A stretch of DNA of 64,000 nucleotides from Luteimonas aestuarii. GTDB lineage: Bacteria > Pseudomonadota > Gammaproteobacteria > Xanthomonadales > Xanthomonadaceae. Under the pieces are notes generated by a model. That model saw nothing but the letters and a program-made list of their open reading frames with translations, searched no databases and was not told the origin of the DNA. This document shows positions 1 through 12,168 of the stretch, in pieces. The stretch covers positions 248,001-312,000 of the forward strand of contig NZ_SMTF01000001.1 of the NCBI RefSeq assembly GCF_004357985.1, read 5' to 3'. The translations under genes were made by a program, and so were the position numbers. Each line of letters opens with the position of its first letter. Position 1 is the first letter of the stretch.

Positions 1-1061
1 GTCAGCTCGCAGAAGAGCTGGGCGGCCTCGCCCGCCAGCGGCGTCTGCGGCCCGACCTCGATCCCCTTGTCGAGCTGCGCTTTCAGCGCATCCGAGATGA
101 ACGACGGACTGTGGCCGAGGAAGTTGGGGCCGAAGCCGTTGAGGATGTCGATGTACTCGTTGCCGTCGATGTCACGCAGGCGGCAGCCGCGCGAGCCTTC
201 GATCACGATCGGGTACACCATTTCCTTCCACAGCCGGTTGAATCCTGCCGCGGTGCGCGGATCGGCATGGTGCGCGCGATGCGCCTGCACATGCTGCTTG
301 GAACGCGCGGTGCGTGCGTTGTAGCGCGCGGTCAGCCGCGCGATGTGTTCACGCTGGCGGCGCGTGAGCACGCGCTCCTCGCGGCCGACCTGCGGTCCGA
401 AGCCCTTCGGCATGGCAGGCTTGTCGTCCGCAGGCTTGACATCCGTCGCTGCCGCCACATCCAACGCAGGTTGCGCTGCGGCTGGCACGGCCGGCACTGG
501 TTGCGCCACGGGCATTACGGCACGCGCCACGGGCATTGCCGCGGAGGTGCCGCCAGCCTTCATCGCCTGCAACAACTGGATCTGCTGCGACATCAACGCC
601 AGCTGTTGCGCCATCACCCCCTGCAGGCCACCCGCGGCCGGCCCGGCAGACACGGTCGCAGACATCGCGGCCAGGCCAGCGGATACCGGGGCAGGCATCG
701 GCTCGGCCACGGGTACCCGATCGGCGACGACACCCTCACCCGAAATCGCATCGACCGGCGCAGCCATCGCAGCGCCCGGCGCTGGCACGGCCGCAGTATC
801 CGACGGCAATGCGGCATCGAGATGCTCGGCCAGCGCGCGCAGCGTCGGCAACTCGTCGAACAACTGCCGGAAGGTGATCTTCACCCCGTACTCGCCCTGG
901 AATGCCGACGCGAGCTGGGTCAGGAACAGTGAATCGAAGCCAAGGTCGAGGAACGTCGAGGTCTCGACCAGGTCGTCGGGCGCATAGCCGGAGAGGTCTG
1001 CCGCCACCGTGCGCAAGCGCTCGACGATCCTTGCAATGCGCAATTGTCCTACCGCCGCCAT
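1..1061 (-). CDS. ACP-class III aminotransferase polyketide synthase protein (3' end beyond window)
   Basis: The reading frame starts at the ATG ending at 1061, with GGAG about 7 bases upstream, and stays open to the window edge. The first 85 residues are an acyl carrier protein: the phosphopantetheine serine sits in LGFDSLFL. A long Ala/Pro-rich linker follows, then the start of a class III PLP aminotransferase of the glutamate-1-semialdehyde type (RGCRLRDIDGNEYIDILNGF, then LGHSPSF). In PKS assembly lines such AMT domains convert a beta-keto acyl-ACP into a beta-amino acyl-ACP. The catalytic lysine lies outside the window. It follows the KS-AT gene by 43 bp, so it is the third gene of that operon and probably supplies the ACP that the KS-AT lacks. 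Confidence 0.85.
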   Translation of the reverse strand, partial: MAAVGQLRIARIVERLRTVAADLSGYAPDDLVETSTFLDLGFDSLFLTQLASAFQGEYGVKITFRQLFDELPTLRALAEHLDAALPSDTAAVPAPGAAMAAPVDAISGEGVVADRVPVAEPMPAPVSAGLAAMSATVSAGPAAGGLQGVMAQQLALMSQQIQLLQAMKAGGTSAAMPVARAVMPVAQPVPAVPAAAQPALDVAAATDVKPADDKPAMPKGFGPQVGREERVLTRRQREHIARLTARYNARTARSKQHVQAHRAHHADPRTAAGFNRLWKEMVYPIVIEGSRGCRLRDIDGNEYIDILNGFGPNFLGHSPSFISDALKAQLDKGIEVGPQTPLAGEAAQLFCEL

Positions 1062-1104
1062 CCTGATTCTCCGCAAATACCGTGGCCCACATGGACCAAT
1101 AACG

Positions 1105-3972
1105 TCATCCGGGGCCGCGACCGGTCCCCGTGTCACCCATTGCGCCCAGCTGCTCGGCAATCAAGGACAACTGCAGCCGGATCAGGTGTTCCACATCGGT
1201 CGTTGCCGGATTTGCAGGCAGTGCGTGGCTGGCTGCCGTCGTCGCAACACTCGTCGCGGCGTCGTGCACCTGTCCCTCGCCCTGCGAGGCAAGCGCTTTT
1301 GGCTGCACCCAGAACCGCTTGCGTTCGAACGGATACGTCGGCAGCGTGACCCGCCTGCGCGGGCCAGGCTGCAGGGCCTGCCAATCAGGCTGCACGCCGC
1401 CCAGCCACAGTTGCCCGACGGCATGCAGCAAGTGCTGCACGTCCGACCCCGGCGCCTGCACCGGACCCAGGCTGGGCAGCACTGCCAGCGGGCCGGGCTT
1501 GTCGAGCGACTGCCGTGCCAGCGTGGACAAGGTACGGCCCGGCCCCACCTCGAGCAGTACCAGGCCGTCGTTCGCTGCTTCGGTGGCGGCATCGGCGAAC
1601 AGCACCGGACGCATCAGTTGCGCGCCCCAGTACGCCGGGTCGCGGAAGCCATCGGCCTGCAATCGCGTGCCGGTGGAGGTGGACACCACCGGGATCGCCG
1701 CAGGTCGCGAGTCGACCGCAGCCACGGCCTCCTCCAGCGGCTTGCGTGCGGGCGCCATCATCGCGGAATGGAACGCGTGCGAAGTCACCAGCCGCGTAGC
1801 CTGGATGTCCTGCGCAGCCAATGCCTGGGCGAACGCGTCGATGGCGTCGTCCGGCCCACTGGCCACCACCAGCCCCGGCGCATTGATGGCTGCGATGGAC
1901 AGCGTATCGGGCAGCAGTGGCTGCACCTGCTGCAACGGTGCCCGCACCGCCAGCATCGTGCCCTGCGGCTGCGCCTGCATCAGCCTGCCGCGCGTCGCCA
2001 CCAGCCGCACGGCATCCTCCAGTTCGAAGACGCCGGCGAGGCAGGCCGCAGCAAACTCGCCGACACTGTGACCCAGCACCGCATCGGCGCGCACGCCCCA
2101 TCCGGCAAGCAGCGTCGCGAGCGCCATTTCCATGGTGAAAATGGCTGGCTGCGCCATGTCGGTCTGTGCCAGTGCCTCTGCCGCCTGCGCAGCATCGAGC
2201 GACGAGGACGCGGCGTCCCATAGCAGCAGCGGACGCGGGTCCTGCACCGCCATGCCGGCGTCGCACAGGGCTTCGCCGCAACGATCGACGATGTCGCGGA
2301 ACGCGGGCTCGGAAGCATGGAGCGCGCGCGCCATGCCGGGGTACTGCGCGCCCTGCCCGGGGAACATGAAGGCGATGCGTGCGGCCGCGGTGTCCAGCTT
2401 GGTGGATTCGCCCGGGGCCGGCGGCGACCGCAGTGACGCGATGGCGCCCGGGATATCCGCAGCCACCACGATGCGTCGGTGCTCGAATTGCTGGCGACCG
2501 ACCTGCAGGGTGTAGGCCACGTCGTCGAGCGACGCATCCGGATGCGCCTCCAGCCAGTCGGCGAGGCGTGTCGCCTGCGCCGAAAGCGCCTCCTTGCTGC
2601 GCGCCGACAGCACCAGCAGCGCATGCGAGCGCCGGGCGCCCTCCGGCGCAGGCGCAGGCGCCTGCTCCAGCACCACGTGCGCATTGGTGCCGCCCACGCC
2701 GAACGAACTGATCCCCGCACGGCGCGGCCATTCGCCCTGCGGCCATGGCGTCAGCGCAGTGTTCACGTAGAAGGGGCTGCTGGCGAAATCGATCTTCGGG
2801 TTCGGCTTGCTGAAATTGATCGACGGCGGCAGCACGCCTTCATGCACCGCAAGCGCCGTCTTGATCAGGCCGATCGCCCCCGAGGCCACGTCGAGGTGGC
2901 CCAGGTTCGCCTTCAACGACCCGATCGCGCAGAACTGGTTGTCCTGCGTATGCGCGCGATAGGCGGCCGTCAGGCCCGCGATCTCGATGGGATCGCCCAT
3001 CGGCGTGGCCGTGCCGTGCGCCTCCACCAGGCCCACGGTGCGCGCGTCGATGTCGCCCACCGCCAGCGCCATCGAGATCACGTCCGCCTGCCCGTCCACG
3101 CTGGGTGCGGTGTAGCTGACCTTGCCGGCGCCATCGTTGTTGGTGGCGTAGCCGCGGATCACGGCATGGATGGTGTCGCCGTCCGCGATCGCATCTTCCA
3201 CGCGCTTGAGCAACACCACCGCCGCGCCATTGCTGAACACCGTGCCCGCGGCATCGGCGTCGAAGGTGCGGCAATGCCCGTCGGCCGACAGCATGCTGCC
3301 TTCCTTGTAGAAATAGCCCTTCTTCTGCGGCAACACGATGGTCACCCCACCGGCCAGCGCCATGTCGCACTGGTACGACGCCAGGCTTTGGCACGCCGTG
3401 GCGATCGCGACCAGCGAGGTCGAGCATGCGGTCTGCAGCGTCATCGCCGGTCCGCGCAAGCCCAGCTTGAAGGCGACGCGCGTGGCCAGGTAATCCTTGT
3501 CGTTGCCCAGCTCGGTCTGCAGTGACCCCACCTGGATCGATTCGATGAACCGCGCCAGGAACGCCGGGTCCGAGCACAGGTTCCACATCAGGTAGGTGTC
3601 CATGTAGCAGCCGGCATACACGCCGACCGCGCCCGGATACCGCGATGGGTCGTGCCCGGCACGCTCCATCGCCTCCCAGCAGATCTCGAGGAACATGCGG
3701 TGCTGCGGGTCCATCAGCTCCGCTTCGCGCGGCAGGTAACCGAAGAAGCGCGCATCGAACTGGTCGACGTCGTCGAGGATGCCCTTGGCGCAGATGTAGC
3801 GCGCATTCGGGTCCTCGGTGGCGAGCGAGGCCAGCGGCAGGTCGAGCTCGGACGCATCGAAATGCGTGACCGATTCGACGCCCTGCCTGATGTTCCGCCA
3901 GAACGCATCGACATCGCGCGCGCCCGGGAAGCGCCCCGACATGCCGATGATGGCAATCCCTTCCTGGCTCAT
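1105..3972 (-). CDS. Polyketide synthase, ketosynthase-acyltransferase didomain
   Basis: This 955-residue protein has two catalytic domains and no ACP, KR or DH. The ketosynthase covers about residues 1-430: the active-site cysteine is in TACSTSLVAI, and the histidines are in EAHGTATPMGDP and NLGHLDVASG. A linker leads to an acyltransferase at about 540-840 with GHSVGEFAAA and an AFHSAMM motif, which in this family points to malonyl-CoA. The C-terminal 80 residues are low-complexity. The start ATG overlaps the stop of the FkbH gene by 4 bp (ATGA), so the two are translationally coupled. It likely extends a starter by one malonyl unit on the ACP of a neighbouring protein. Confidence 0.92.
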   Translation of the reverse strand: MSQEGIAIIGMSGRFPGARDVDAFWRNIRQGVESVTHFDASELDLPLASLATEDPNARYICAKGILDDVDQFDARFFGYLPREAELMDPQHRMFLEICWEAMERAGHDPSRYPGAVGVYAGCYMDTYLMWNLCSDPAFLARFIESIQVGSLQTELGNDKDYLATRVAFKLGLRGPAMTLQTACSTSLVAIATACQSLASYQCDMALAGGVTIVLPQKKGYFYKEGSMLSADGHCRTFDADAAGTVFSNGAAVVLLKRVEDAIADGDTIHAVIRGYATNNDGAGKVSYTAPSVDGQADVISMALAVGDIDARTVGLVEAHGTATPMGDPIEIAGLTAAYRAHTQDNQFCAIGSLKANLGHLDVASGAIGLIKTALAVHEGVLPPSINFSKPNPKIDFASSPFYVNTALTPWPQGEWPRRAGISSFGVGGTNAHVVLEQAPAPAPEGARRSHALLVLSARSKEALSAQATRLADWLEAHPDASLDDVAYTLQVGRQQFEHRRIVVAADIPGAIASLRSPPAPGESTKLDTAAARIAFMFPGQGAQYPGMARALHASEPAFRDIVDRCGEALCDAGMAVQDPRPLLLWDAASSSLDAAQAAEALAQTDMAQPAIFTMEMALATLLAGWGVRADAVLGHSVGEFAAACLAGVFELEDAVRLVATRGRLMQAQPQGTMLAVRAPLQQVQPLLPDTLSIAAINAPGLVVASGPDDAIDAFAQALAAQDIQATRLVTSHAFHSAMMAPARKPLEEAVAAVDSRPAAIPVVSTSTGTRLQADGFRDPAYWGAQLMRPVLFADAATEAANDGLVLLEVGPGRTLSTLARQSLDKPGPLAVLPSLGPVQAPGSDVQHLLHAVGQLWLGGVQPDWQALQPGPRRRVTLPTYPFERKRFWVQPKALASQGEGQVHDAATSVATTAASHALPANPATTDVEHLIRLQLSLIAEQLGAMGDTGTGRGPG

Positions 3973-6101
3973 GTGCCTGTCCTCGTCTGTGTGCCCCCGC
4001 CCGCGTGTCGCCTTGCAGCCGCGCGCGCCTGTGCCTCGCGCATGCGCTGGCCACGCTGCTGCGCCGCGTCGGTGGTGCGTGCCGCGGCGCCATCTGGCGC
4101 GAGATGCGCCGCCAGCGATGCGACCGTGGGGTGCTGGAAGAGGATGGTGATGTCGACATCGATGCCAAGGCGTTCCAGCAGCAGCCTGTGCACCTGCACG
4201 AGGTGGATCGACTTGCCGCCCAGGTCGCGGAATGGATCCCGTGCTCCCACGCGGTCGATCCGAAGGGCCTGCTGCCAGATCCCGGCGACGTCACGCTCCA
4301 TCCCCGGCGCAGGCGCGACGAATCCCACCGCAAGTTCGGGCCGCGGCTGGCCGCGCGCGGCGATGGCGCGTTCGATCTCCGCGGCCGTCGTCAGTTCGTG
4401 TGCGATGCGCTCGTAGACCTCGCCAAGGTCGGTCGCATCGCGTGCTGCGGGTGCGATGACCGACGTATCGACGTCGTCTGCAGGTACGGCAGCGGCGGCA
4501 ACGGCATCGAACACGATGCCGACCGCACGTTCCGCGTCCATCGTGAACGCGGCGGGATCGCCCTGCGCCAACGCGCCGAACTGCGCTTCGAGGAAGCGCC
4601 GGGCAGGCGTGTTGCGCTCACCGGCCCGGAACAGGATCGACACCCGAGACAGGCCCGATGCCAGTGCATGCCGCCCCGCCTCGGCGATCATCCGGTGCTC
4701 GATGCCGCGGCCGAGCGCGCGGCAGCTCAGCATGAACAGGTCGATCTGCAGTCGATCGCCGACGGCCCTGCCGCGGACCTGTCCTACCAGCCCGTAGTCC
4801 CCGAAGCGATCGCGGGCGCGTACCGCGCGGTGGAACGCGCCATCGCCCGCTTGCAGCACTTCGCCTTCCTGCAACCGCACCAGGCTCGCATTGAACTGGT
4901 TGGTACGCTGGGAGAGTTGTGCCAGTCGCGGCACGTCCGACGCCGCGGGTGGTTCCATCTGCACCACCAGTTCGAGCCCATCGAGGAAGGACTGCAGCGA
5001 GCCGGCATCGCGCAGTGAACGGGCGCGCGCGGCGTTGTCGCGATACATGCCTGCACGCTTGCGGTCCTCGTCGGTGGTGGCGTGATGGTCGAACAGCCAC
5101 AGGTGTTGGACGAAGGCCTCGAGCCTTGCCGGGTCGGCTGGCACGCGCACAGTGAGCGTGGTGGGCGACTGCGCACGCATCTGCGCGCATTCCACGGGGT
5201 TGTCGTCGAGGAAGACCATCCCATCCAGCCCAAGCTCCAGGCTCGAGGCCAGCTCGCGCAGGTTGCCGGGCTTCGGGTTCCAGTCGACGCGATGCTCGAT
5301 GAAATCGTCCCATCGCAACGCCATGTCCCCGCGGCGCTCGAACACCGCGCGCGCATCCGCCTCCTCGTTCTTGCTCAGCAGGCACAACAACCGTCCGCTG
5401 CCGGTTTGCGCAGACAGCATGCGCTGCAGCGCCAGGTGGCCGGCATCGACCCGCAGTCCGTCGACGCCCTGCTCTCCCACCACGCCCGACCACAGGGTGT
5501 GGTCGCCATCCACGGCGAACAGCTTGACCGGCTTGCGCAGCGCGGCCATCGCCGCGCGTACCAGCACCGTCCCAAGGGCGGCGAGCGCTTCGGGCGTGTA
5601 CGGCACATGGCCGAAGCGCTCGGACGCGGCATCGAAGCCGTGCGCCACCCCGTAGCGTCGCAGCGCCTCGTTGCCATCGAGGACGTGCACGTTATGCAAG
5701 CCCACCAGCGTTTCGCCGAGCGCGGCATTCGCGGCACGCCAGGACGGGTTGGTCGGGTCGGAGGGTCCCACCAGCACCATGCAAGGCACCACGTGATCGA
5801 AACCGGACAAGGCATTCGCGAATTCATCGATCCGCGCCGCCAGCAGGGCATGGGCGTTCGTGGATGTCGCTGCCGGCTCCGGCAACAGGTCTTCCCAGCG
5901 CAGGCAAACGAAGTTCGCACCGCGGCTATTTCGCCGCAGCGCGCTGCCCGGGTCGAGCAACTGCTGGAACACCTGCGCGTATGGCGTCACCTGCGCTTCG
6001 GCATCGAGGCCAAGGTATTCACGCCAGAAGTCGAACACCGGCAACAGCGGGTCGAGCGTCCAGGTGCCGGACAACGTGAACAGGGCGGATGATTGCGTCA
6101 T
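3969..6101 (-). CDS. FkbH-like glyceryl transferase/phosphatase with C-terminal ACP
   Basis: A 710-residue protein. The N-terminal part is a HAD-superfamily FkbH domain with VDGDHTLWSGVVGEQG (nucleophile and acid aspartates) and DDNPVECAQMR. The GNAT-like half typical of FkbH follows, with LSQRTNQFNASL and SCRALGRGIEHRM. FkbH enzymes load a glyceryl group from 1,3-bisphosphoglycerate onto an ACP. An ACP is fused at about residues 590-660; its phosphopantetheine serine is in DLGGKSIHLVQ. The ATG at 6101 was chosen because the homologous FkbH fold starts soon after it and the longer frame upstream looks non-coding. First gene of the PKS operon, so it should provide a glycerate-derived starter. 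Confidence 0.88.
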   Translation of the reverse strand: MTQSSALFTLSGTWTLDPLLPVFDFWREYLGLDAEAQVTPYAQVFQQLLDPGSALRRNSRGANFVCLRWEDLLPEPAATSTNAHALLAARIDEFANALSGFDHVVPCMVLVGPSDPTNPSWRAANAALGETLVGLHNVHVLDGNEALRRYGVAHGFDAASERFGHVPYTPEALAALGTVLVRAAMAALRKPVKLFAVDGDHTLWSGVVGEQGVDGLRVDAGHLALQRMLSAQTGSGRLLCLLSKNEEADARAVFERRGDMALRWDDFIEHRVDWNPKPGNLRELASSLELGLDGMVFLDDNPVECAQMRAQSPTTLTVRVPADPARLEAFVQHLWLFDHHATTDEDRKRAGMYRDNAARARSLRDAGSLQSFLDGLELVVQMEPPAASDVPRLAQLSQRTNQFNASLVRLQEGEVLQAGDGAFHRAVRARDRFGDYGLVGQVRGRAVGDRLQIDLFMLSCRALGRGIEHRMIAEAGRHALASGLSRVSILFRAGERNTPARRFLEAQFGALAQGDPAAFTMDAERAVGIVFDAVAAAAVPADDVDTSVIAPAARDATDLGEVYERIAHELTTAAEIERAIAARGQPRPELAVGFVAPAPGMERDVAGIWQQALRIDRVGARDPFRDLGGKSIHLVQVHRLLLERLGIDVDITILFQHPTVASLAAHLAPDGAAARTTDAAQQRGQRMREAQARAAARRHAGGGTQTRTGT

Positions 6102-6405
6102 GGCACGCACCCTTGCCCGCACTGGTCCCTGCACCACGCTGCCATCGCACCGCCCCTGTTCGTGTCCGGCAACCTCGGCGGCCCACGTCTCTTCCCCGTG
6201 GCAAACGCCGGGTGGAACGGAAGTGCGCCATGCCGCATCGCAAGCCAGACGAAAGCCGCATGTATGATCGAAAGAACGGGTTCCCGAGCCCCGACAGGAC
6301 AGGCATGCACCACCGTCCAGGCCCACACACCCAGTTCCGCGACGTCCCGGGCCTGCAGCGCCAGAACCGGTCGACACCGGCGTCCTGGCGGCACCGCACG
6401 TCGTG
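6102..6405. other. Divergent intergenic region between PKS operon and thioesterase
   Basis: No gene is apparent in these 304 bases. The region should hold the promoters of the leftward FkbH operon and of the rightward thioesterase gene. I could not pick convincing -35/-10 pairs. Confidence 0.5.
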
Positions 6406-7155
6406 ATGGAGGTGCGCCTCAAGTGCCTGTCGCCCCGGCCCATGGCCACGGTGCGCTTGCTCTGCCTGCCGTTTGCCGGCGCCGGCGCATCCCTGTTCCG
6501 TGGCTGGCCCGATGCGCTGCCGCCGCACGTGGAGGCCTACGCGGTCCAGTTCCCCGGTCGCGAGGACCGACTGGCGGATGCACCGTTCACCCGCTGGGAG
6601 CGGATGGTCGATGCGCTGGAGGGCAGTGTCCGCAGCCTGCATCCGCAACCGACCGCCATCTTCGGCCACAGTCTGGGCGCACTGGCGGCGTACGCCCTCG
6701 CGCATCGCCTGCAGCACGCCGGCACCCCGCGACTGGTGCATCTTTTCGTCTCTGCCCGCCCTTGGCACGGCGATGGCGCGACGGCATCCGCCCCCGCCTG
6801 GTCACTCGATGACGATGCGCTGTTGGCCGGCATGGCGGCGCGTTTCGGCGCGCTGCCTGCGAGCCTGTCGCATCCGGAGATCCGTGACGTCGCGCTACCC
6901 GTGCTGCGCGCCGACCTGCGTCTGCTGGAAGACCATCGCGACCCGTCCGGTCAACCACTGGCGTGCCCGTTGACCGTGTTCGCCGGGGCGCACGATCCGA
7001 GCACGCCGCCGTCCTCGCTGGAGGGTTGGCGCGCGGGCACCTCGGCGGACTTCGCGATCGAGCAGTTCGGCGGCGGCCACTTCTTCATCGAAAGCCACCG
7101 TCACGCGCTGGTGGCGTCCATCTCGGCACGTCTGCCGCCTCCTGCACGCTGGTGA
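6406..7155 (+). CDS. Type II thioesterase
   Basis: An alpha/beta hydrolase of the GrsT/TEII family, about 249 residues. The N-terminus has LLCLPFAGAGASLFRGW and FPGRE, the nucleophile serine is in FGHSLGALAA (about residue 90), an aspartate lies in AGAHDPSTP and the histidine is in GGGHFF near the C-terminus. TEII enzymes remove misprimed or stalled acyl groups from carrier proteins and so keep PKS/NRPS lines running. ATG 6406 has no clear ribosome site; ATG 6442 (MATVRLL) is a possible start. It is divergent from the PKS operon and convergent with the PPTase gene. Confidence 0.88.
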   Translation: MEVRLKCLSPRPMATVRLLCLPFAGAGASLFRGWPDALPPHVEAYAVQFPGREDRLADAPFTRWERMVDALEGSVRSLHPQPTAIFGHSLGALAAYALAHRLQHAGTPRLVHLFVSARPWHGDGATASAPAWSLDDDALLAGMAARFGALPASLSHPEIRDVALPVLRADLRLLEDHRDPSGQPLACPLTVFAGAHDPSTPPSSLEGWRAGTSADFAIEQFGGGHFFIESHRHALVASISARLPPPARW

Positions 7156-7159
7156 GGCG

Positions 7160-7858
7160 TCAAGCAGGCTCGACGCGCATTGACTGCACCTCCACCCCCG
7201 GCGCACAGGTCAACGCCAGGGCGTAGCCGGGCAGCAACGACAGCAGCGTCGTCGAAACCACGGCATCGCGGACGCCCTCGTCCGGGTGCGGCGCGAGACG
7301 CATGGGTTCGCCCTGGTGCAGCGCGAAACCAGGCATCGGCACCAGCAGGCCGACGCCCGAGGCCTTCAGGTACGCTTCCTTGCGTACCCATGTCTCCAGC
7401 AGGGATTGCCCGCGTTGCGCACGGGGATGATCCGGATCGATCCTCTCCGACGGATGCAATACCTCGTCGGCAATGGCCTCCATGCTCGCGGCGCGGGAAG
7501 CGTGTTCGATGTCGACGCCTACCGGACCGGCCGTGCTCACTGCGATGGCCACCGCGTCCCGCGCGTGGCTGAGGCTGGTCTGGCACGCCTGCCCTTCCAC
7601 GCACGGGCAGCCGTGCCTGTCGCGGGTCAGCGGCACGTCGCATGGATCCATCGACAGCAGCCGGCCCAGCACCAGCCTGTGCAATGCATAGGCCAGCATG
7701 CGGTCCTCCGCGTCCCGTGCATGCTTCATGCGCGCGGCGCGCGCGCGCTCGGCATCACTGAGCAGGGTGGCCGCATCCGCAAGCCACGGCTTCCACGACG
7801 ACAAGCGACTGGACGCCACCGTAACGCCTTCGCCACCCGCCCCATGCCGTGACGACAT
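7160..7858 (-). CDS. Sfp-type 4'-phosphopantetheinyl transferase
   Basis: A protein of about 232 residues with the two Sfp signatures: PVGVDIEH (Mg-binding aspartate and glutamate) and ETWVRKEAYLKASG. SLSHARDAVAIAV lies upstream as expected. It transfers phosphopantetheine from CoA to ACP serines and would activate the two ACPs encoded next door. The start is uncertain: ATG 7858 has no ribosome-binding site, while a GTG at 7819 has GAAGG upstream. Its stop is 4 bp from that of the convergent thioesterase gene. Confidence 0.88.
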   Translation of the reverse strand: MSSRHGAGGEGVTVASSRLSSWKPWLADAATLLSDAERARAARMKHARDAEDRMLAYALHRLVLGRLLSMDPCDVPLTRDRHGCPCVEGQACQTSLSHARDAVAIAVSTAGPVGVDIEHASRAASMEAIADEVLHPSERIDPDHPRAQRGQSLLETWVRKEAYLKASGVGLLVPMPGFALHQGEPMRLAPHPDEGVRDAVVSTTLLSLLPGYALALTCAPGVEVQSMRVEPA

Positions 7859-8265
7859 GCGGGCAGCGAATACAGTACGCAGGCTGGCGTGTTGCACGGC
7901 GAATTCCGCGTCGGGACGGCACCAGCATCGCACGACATGCGCGCGGTCGTGGCCAGCGGCCGTTGCAACCGGCCGACAGCCCGGCGACCGCAAGCGAACA
8001 CGAGCGAACGGGTCGCCGGCGTGGACGCCTGCCGGGGGCCCAGCCGACGATGGTGCCGTGCCGCCTCTCGCCGCCGCATACCTCGCGGCATGCTGCACTC
8101 GGCCCCATCGGGAGGTGAGAGCACGGATATGCAGGACACCAGTTGAACTGTGCGGCTGTGCCCACCCGGAAGGCACTTCTGCGCATGTAGCGAACGTCCA
8201 GGCCGGATCGGCGCAAGACAAAATCCGCAAAAAAAAACCGGCTGCGAGCCGGTTTTTCTTGCAAG
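7859..8265. other. Intergenic region with bidirectional terminator
   Basis: No credible gene. The upstream region of the PPTase gene occupies the left side. A hairpin (ACCGGCT-GCG-AGCCGGT, 8237-8253) is flanked by A and T runs at 8229-8257. It sits just after the 3' end of tRNA-Arg and would end transcription of the tRNA unit. Confidence 0.7.
8233..8257 (-). terminator. Rho-independent terminator of tRNA-Arg
   Basis: Perfect 7-bp stem ACCGGCT/AGCCGGT with a GCG loop. The A run on the left reads as a U run on the minus strand, and there is a T run on the right, so it can work in both directions. It lies 9 bp past the encoded CCA of tRNA-Arg. Confidence 0.85.
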
Positions 8266-8342
8266 TGGCGCGCCCGGAAGGATTCGAACCTCCGACCCCC
8301 AAGTTCGTAGCCTGGTGCTCTATCCAACTGAGCTACGGGCGC
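8266..8342 (-). tRNA. tRNA-Arg (anticodon ACG)
   Basis: The minus strand gives a full cloverleaf of 77 bases. The acceptor is GCGCCCG/CGGGCGC, the D-arm contains AGTTGGATAG, the anticodon stem CCAGG/CTTGG encloses the loop CTACGAA (ACG), and the T-loop is TTCGAAT. The CCA end is encoded. A decodes-by-inosine tRNA-Arg for CGN codons. A terminator follows immediately. Confidence 0.97.
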
Positions 8343-8406
8343 GTTGTGCAGAAGCGGAATTGTGCCGAATCGACTGGGCATCCGTCAATTCGTCACGGGA
8401 TGAAAC

Positions 8407-8499
8407 TGGCGGAGACTGAGGGATTCGAACCCTCGATGGAGTTTTTGGCCCCATACTCCCTTAGCAGGGGAGCCCCTTCAGCCACTCGGGCAAGTCTCC
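8407..8499 (-). tRNA. tRNA-Ser (anticodon GCU)
   Basis: The minus strand gives a class II tRNA of 93 bases with acceptor GGAGACT/AGTCTCC, loop CTGCTAA (anticodon GCT), a long variable arm (TATGGGGCC...), T-loop TTCGAAT and an encoded CCA. It reads AGC/AGU serine codons. It lies between csrA and tRNA-Arg and is probably co-transcribed with both. Confidence 0.97.
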
Positions 8500-8573
8500 G
8501 GGGCTGCGACATCCGGTAACCACGTCGCAGCGAGCCGCGAAGGATACCGGCTTGCCCTGCGTGCTGGCAAATG

Positions 8574-8777
8574 TCAGTCCTGCGAGTCCGAATCCACCGG
8601 CGCTTCGACGCCCTCACCGCGGCGGATGCGCTGGTAGATCTCTTCGCGGTGCACCGCCACGTCCTTCGGCGCGGTAATGCCGATGCGCACCTGGTTGCCC
8701 TTGACGCCAAGCACCGTCACGGTGACGGAATCTCCGATCATCAGGGTTTCGCCGACCCGGCGGGTCAAAATCAACAT
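8574..8777 (-). CDS. csrA: Carbon storage regulator CsrA
   Basis: A 67-residue protein starting [16 protein letters not shown], with [15 protein letters not shown] and [10 protein letters not shown], the canonical CsrA fold and RNA-binding residues (L4, R7, and the Arg in the C-terminal VHREE helix). It binds GGA motifs in mRNA leaders and represses translation globally. GGAG lies 9 bases before the ATG. The C-terminal tail is slightly longer than in E. coli, as in other xanthomonads. It follows alaS, the usual position in Xanthomonadales. Confidence 0.98.
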   Translation of the reverse strand: MLILTRRVGETLMIGDSVTVTVLGVKGNQVRIGITAPKDVAVHREEIYQRIRRGEGVEAPVDSDSQD

Positions 8778-8922
8778 TCGGGAATCTCCATGGGCCTTGG
8801 CCCGTTCGATGGCCGCGCCGCCCCCAAGGACGGTGCCGTACGGCCCAGAATTCAGAAACGTGAAGCATGTCCTCCGACGGGCATAGGGTCAAGCTACGGA
8901 AGTCATGCTGCCGTGAAGGTGG

Positions 8923-11565
<2,643 letters not shown>

Positions 11566-11679
11566 GGCGGGCCTGGCAGCGGGCGGGCCATCCGTTCCGT
11601 CCCGCGACACCCCAAGACGAGGCCCATGGCCAGAGCAGACAACCCAGACAAGCCGCCAGATTATCAAACCGGCCGGGGT

Positions 11680-12168
11680 TCAGTCGCCGGCTTCTTCCGG
11701 GGCGACCCGGGTCGCGATGCGGATGGTGTCGCCATCGAACCCCCGGCGGATCAGCAATTCGGCCGCCTTGCGCAGCTGCGCCTGGCCGGTTGGGCCGTCT
11801 TCACCGAACCGGCGCCGGACCAGGTCGCGCGCTACGTCCGTCCAGTCCCCGTCGAAAGAGGCCATTGCCGAAGCGATCGTCCCTGCATCCAGCCCATGCG
11901 TCCCCAGCTCCGCCCGGATATGCCTGGGCCCGTAGCCGCTGCCCACCCGGCTGCGCACCAGCGACTCGGCGAAACGGCCATCGTCCTGCCAGCCCTCCCC
12001 CGCCAGCCGCGCAACCGCGGCCTCGATCTCGGTCGTCTCCACGCCGCGCGAGGCCAGCTTGCGCGTCAGCTCCTTGCGGGAGTGCTCGCGGCGTGTCAAC
12101 AGCGCCAGCGCTCGCTGGGTCGCCGTCAACGGCGCACGCTGCCGGCGAGGACGCGAGGGTTCGCTCAT
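11680..12168 (-). CDS. recX: Regulatory protein RecX
   Basis: 162 residues with the three-helix repeats of the RecX family: [19 protein letters not shown], then [18 protein letters not shown] and [16 protein letters not shown]. RecX blocks RecA filament extension and so limits recombination and SOS. Its ATG overlaps the stop of the upstream small monooxygenase-like gene by 4 bp (ATGA), so the two are coupled. In most relatives recX directly follows recA; here another gene intervenes. Confidence 0.95.
   Translation of the reverse strand: MSEPSRPRRQRAPLTATQRALALLTRREHSRKELTRKLASRGVETTEIEAAVARLAGEGWQDDGRFAESLVRSRVGSGYGPRHIRAELGTHGLDAGTIASAMASFDGDWTDVARDLVRRRFGEDGPTGQAQLRKAAELLIRRGFDGDTIRIATRVAPEEAGD

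Noticed and set aside
1009-5018. Plus-strand frames opposite the PKS genes
   Set aside because: They have no ribosome sites or domains, and the minus-strand PKS proteins are unmistakable.
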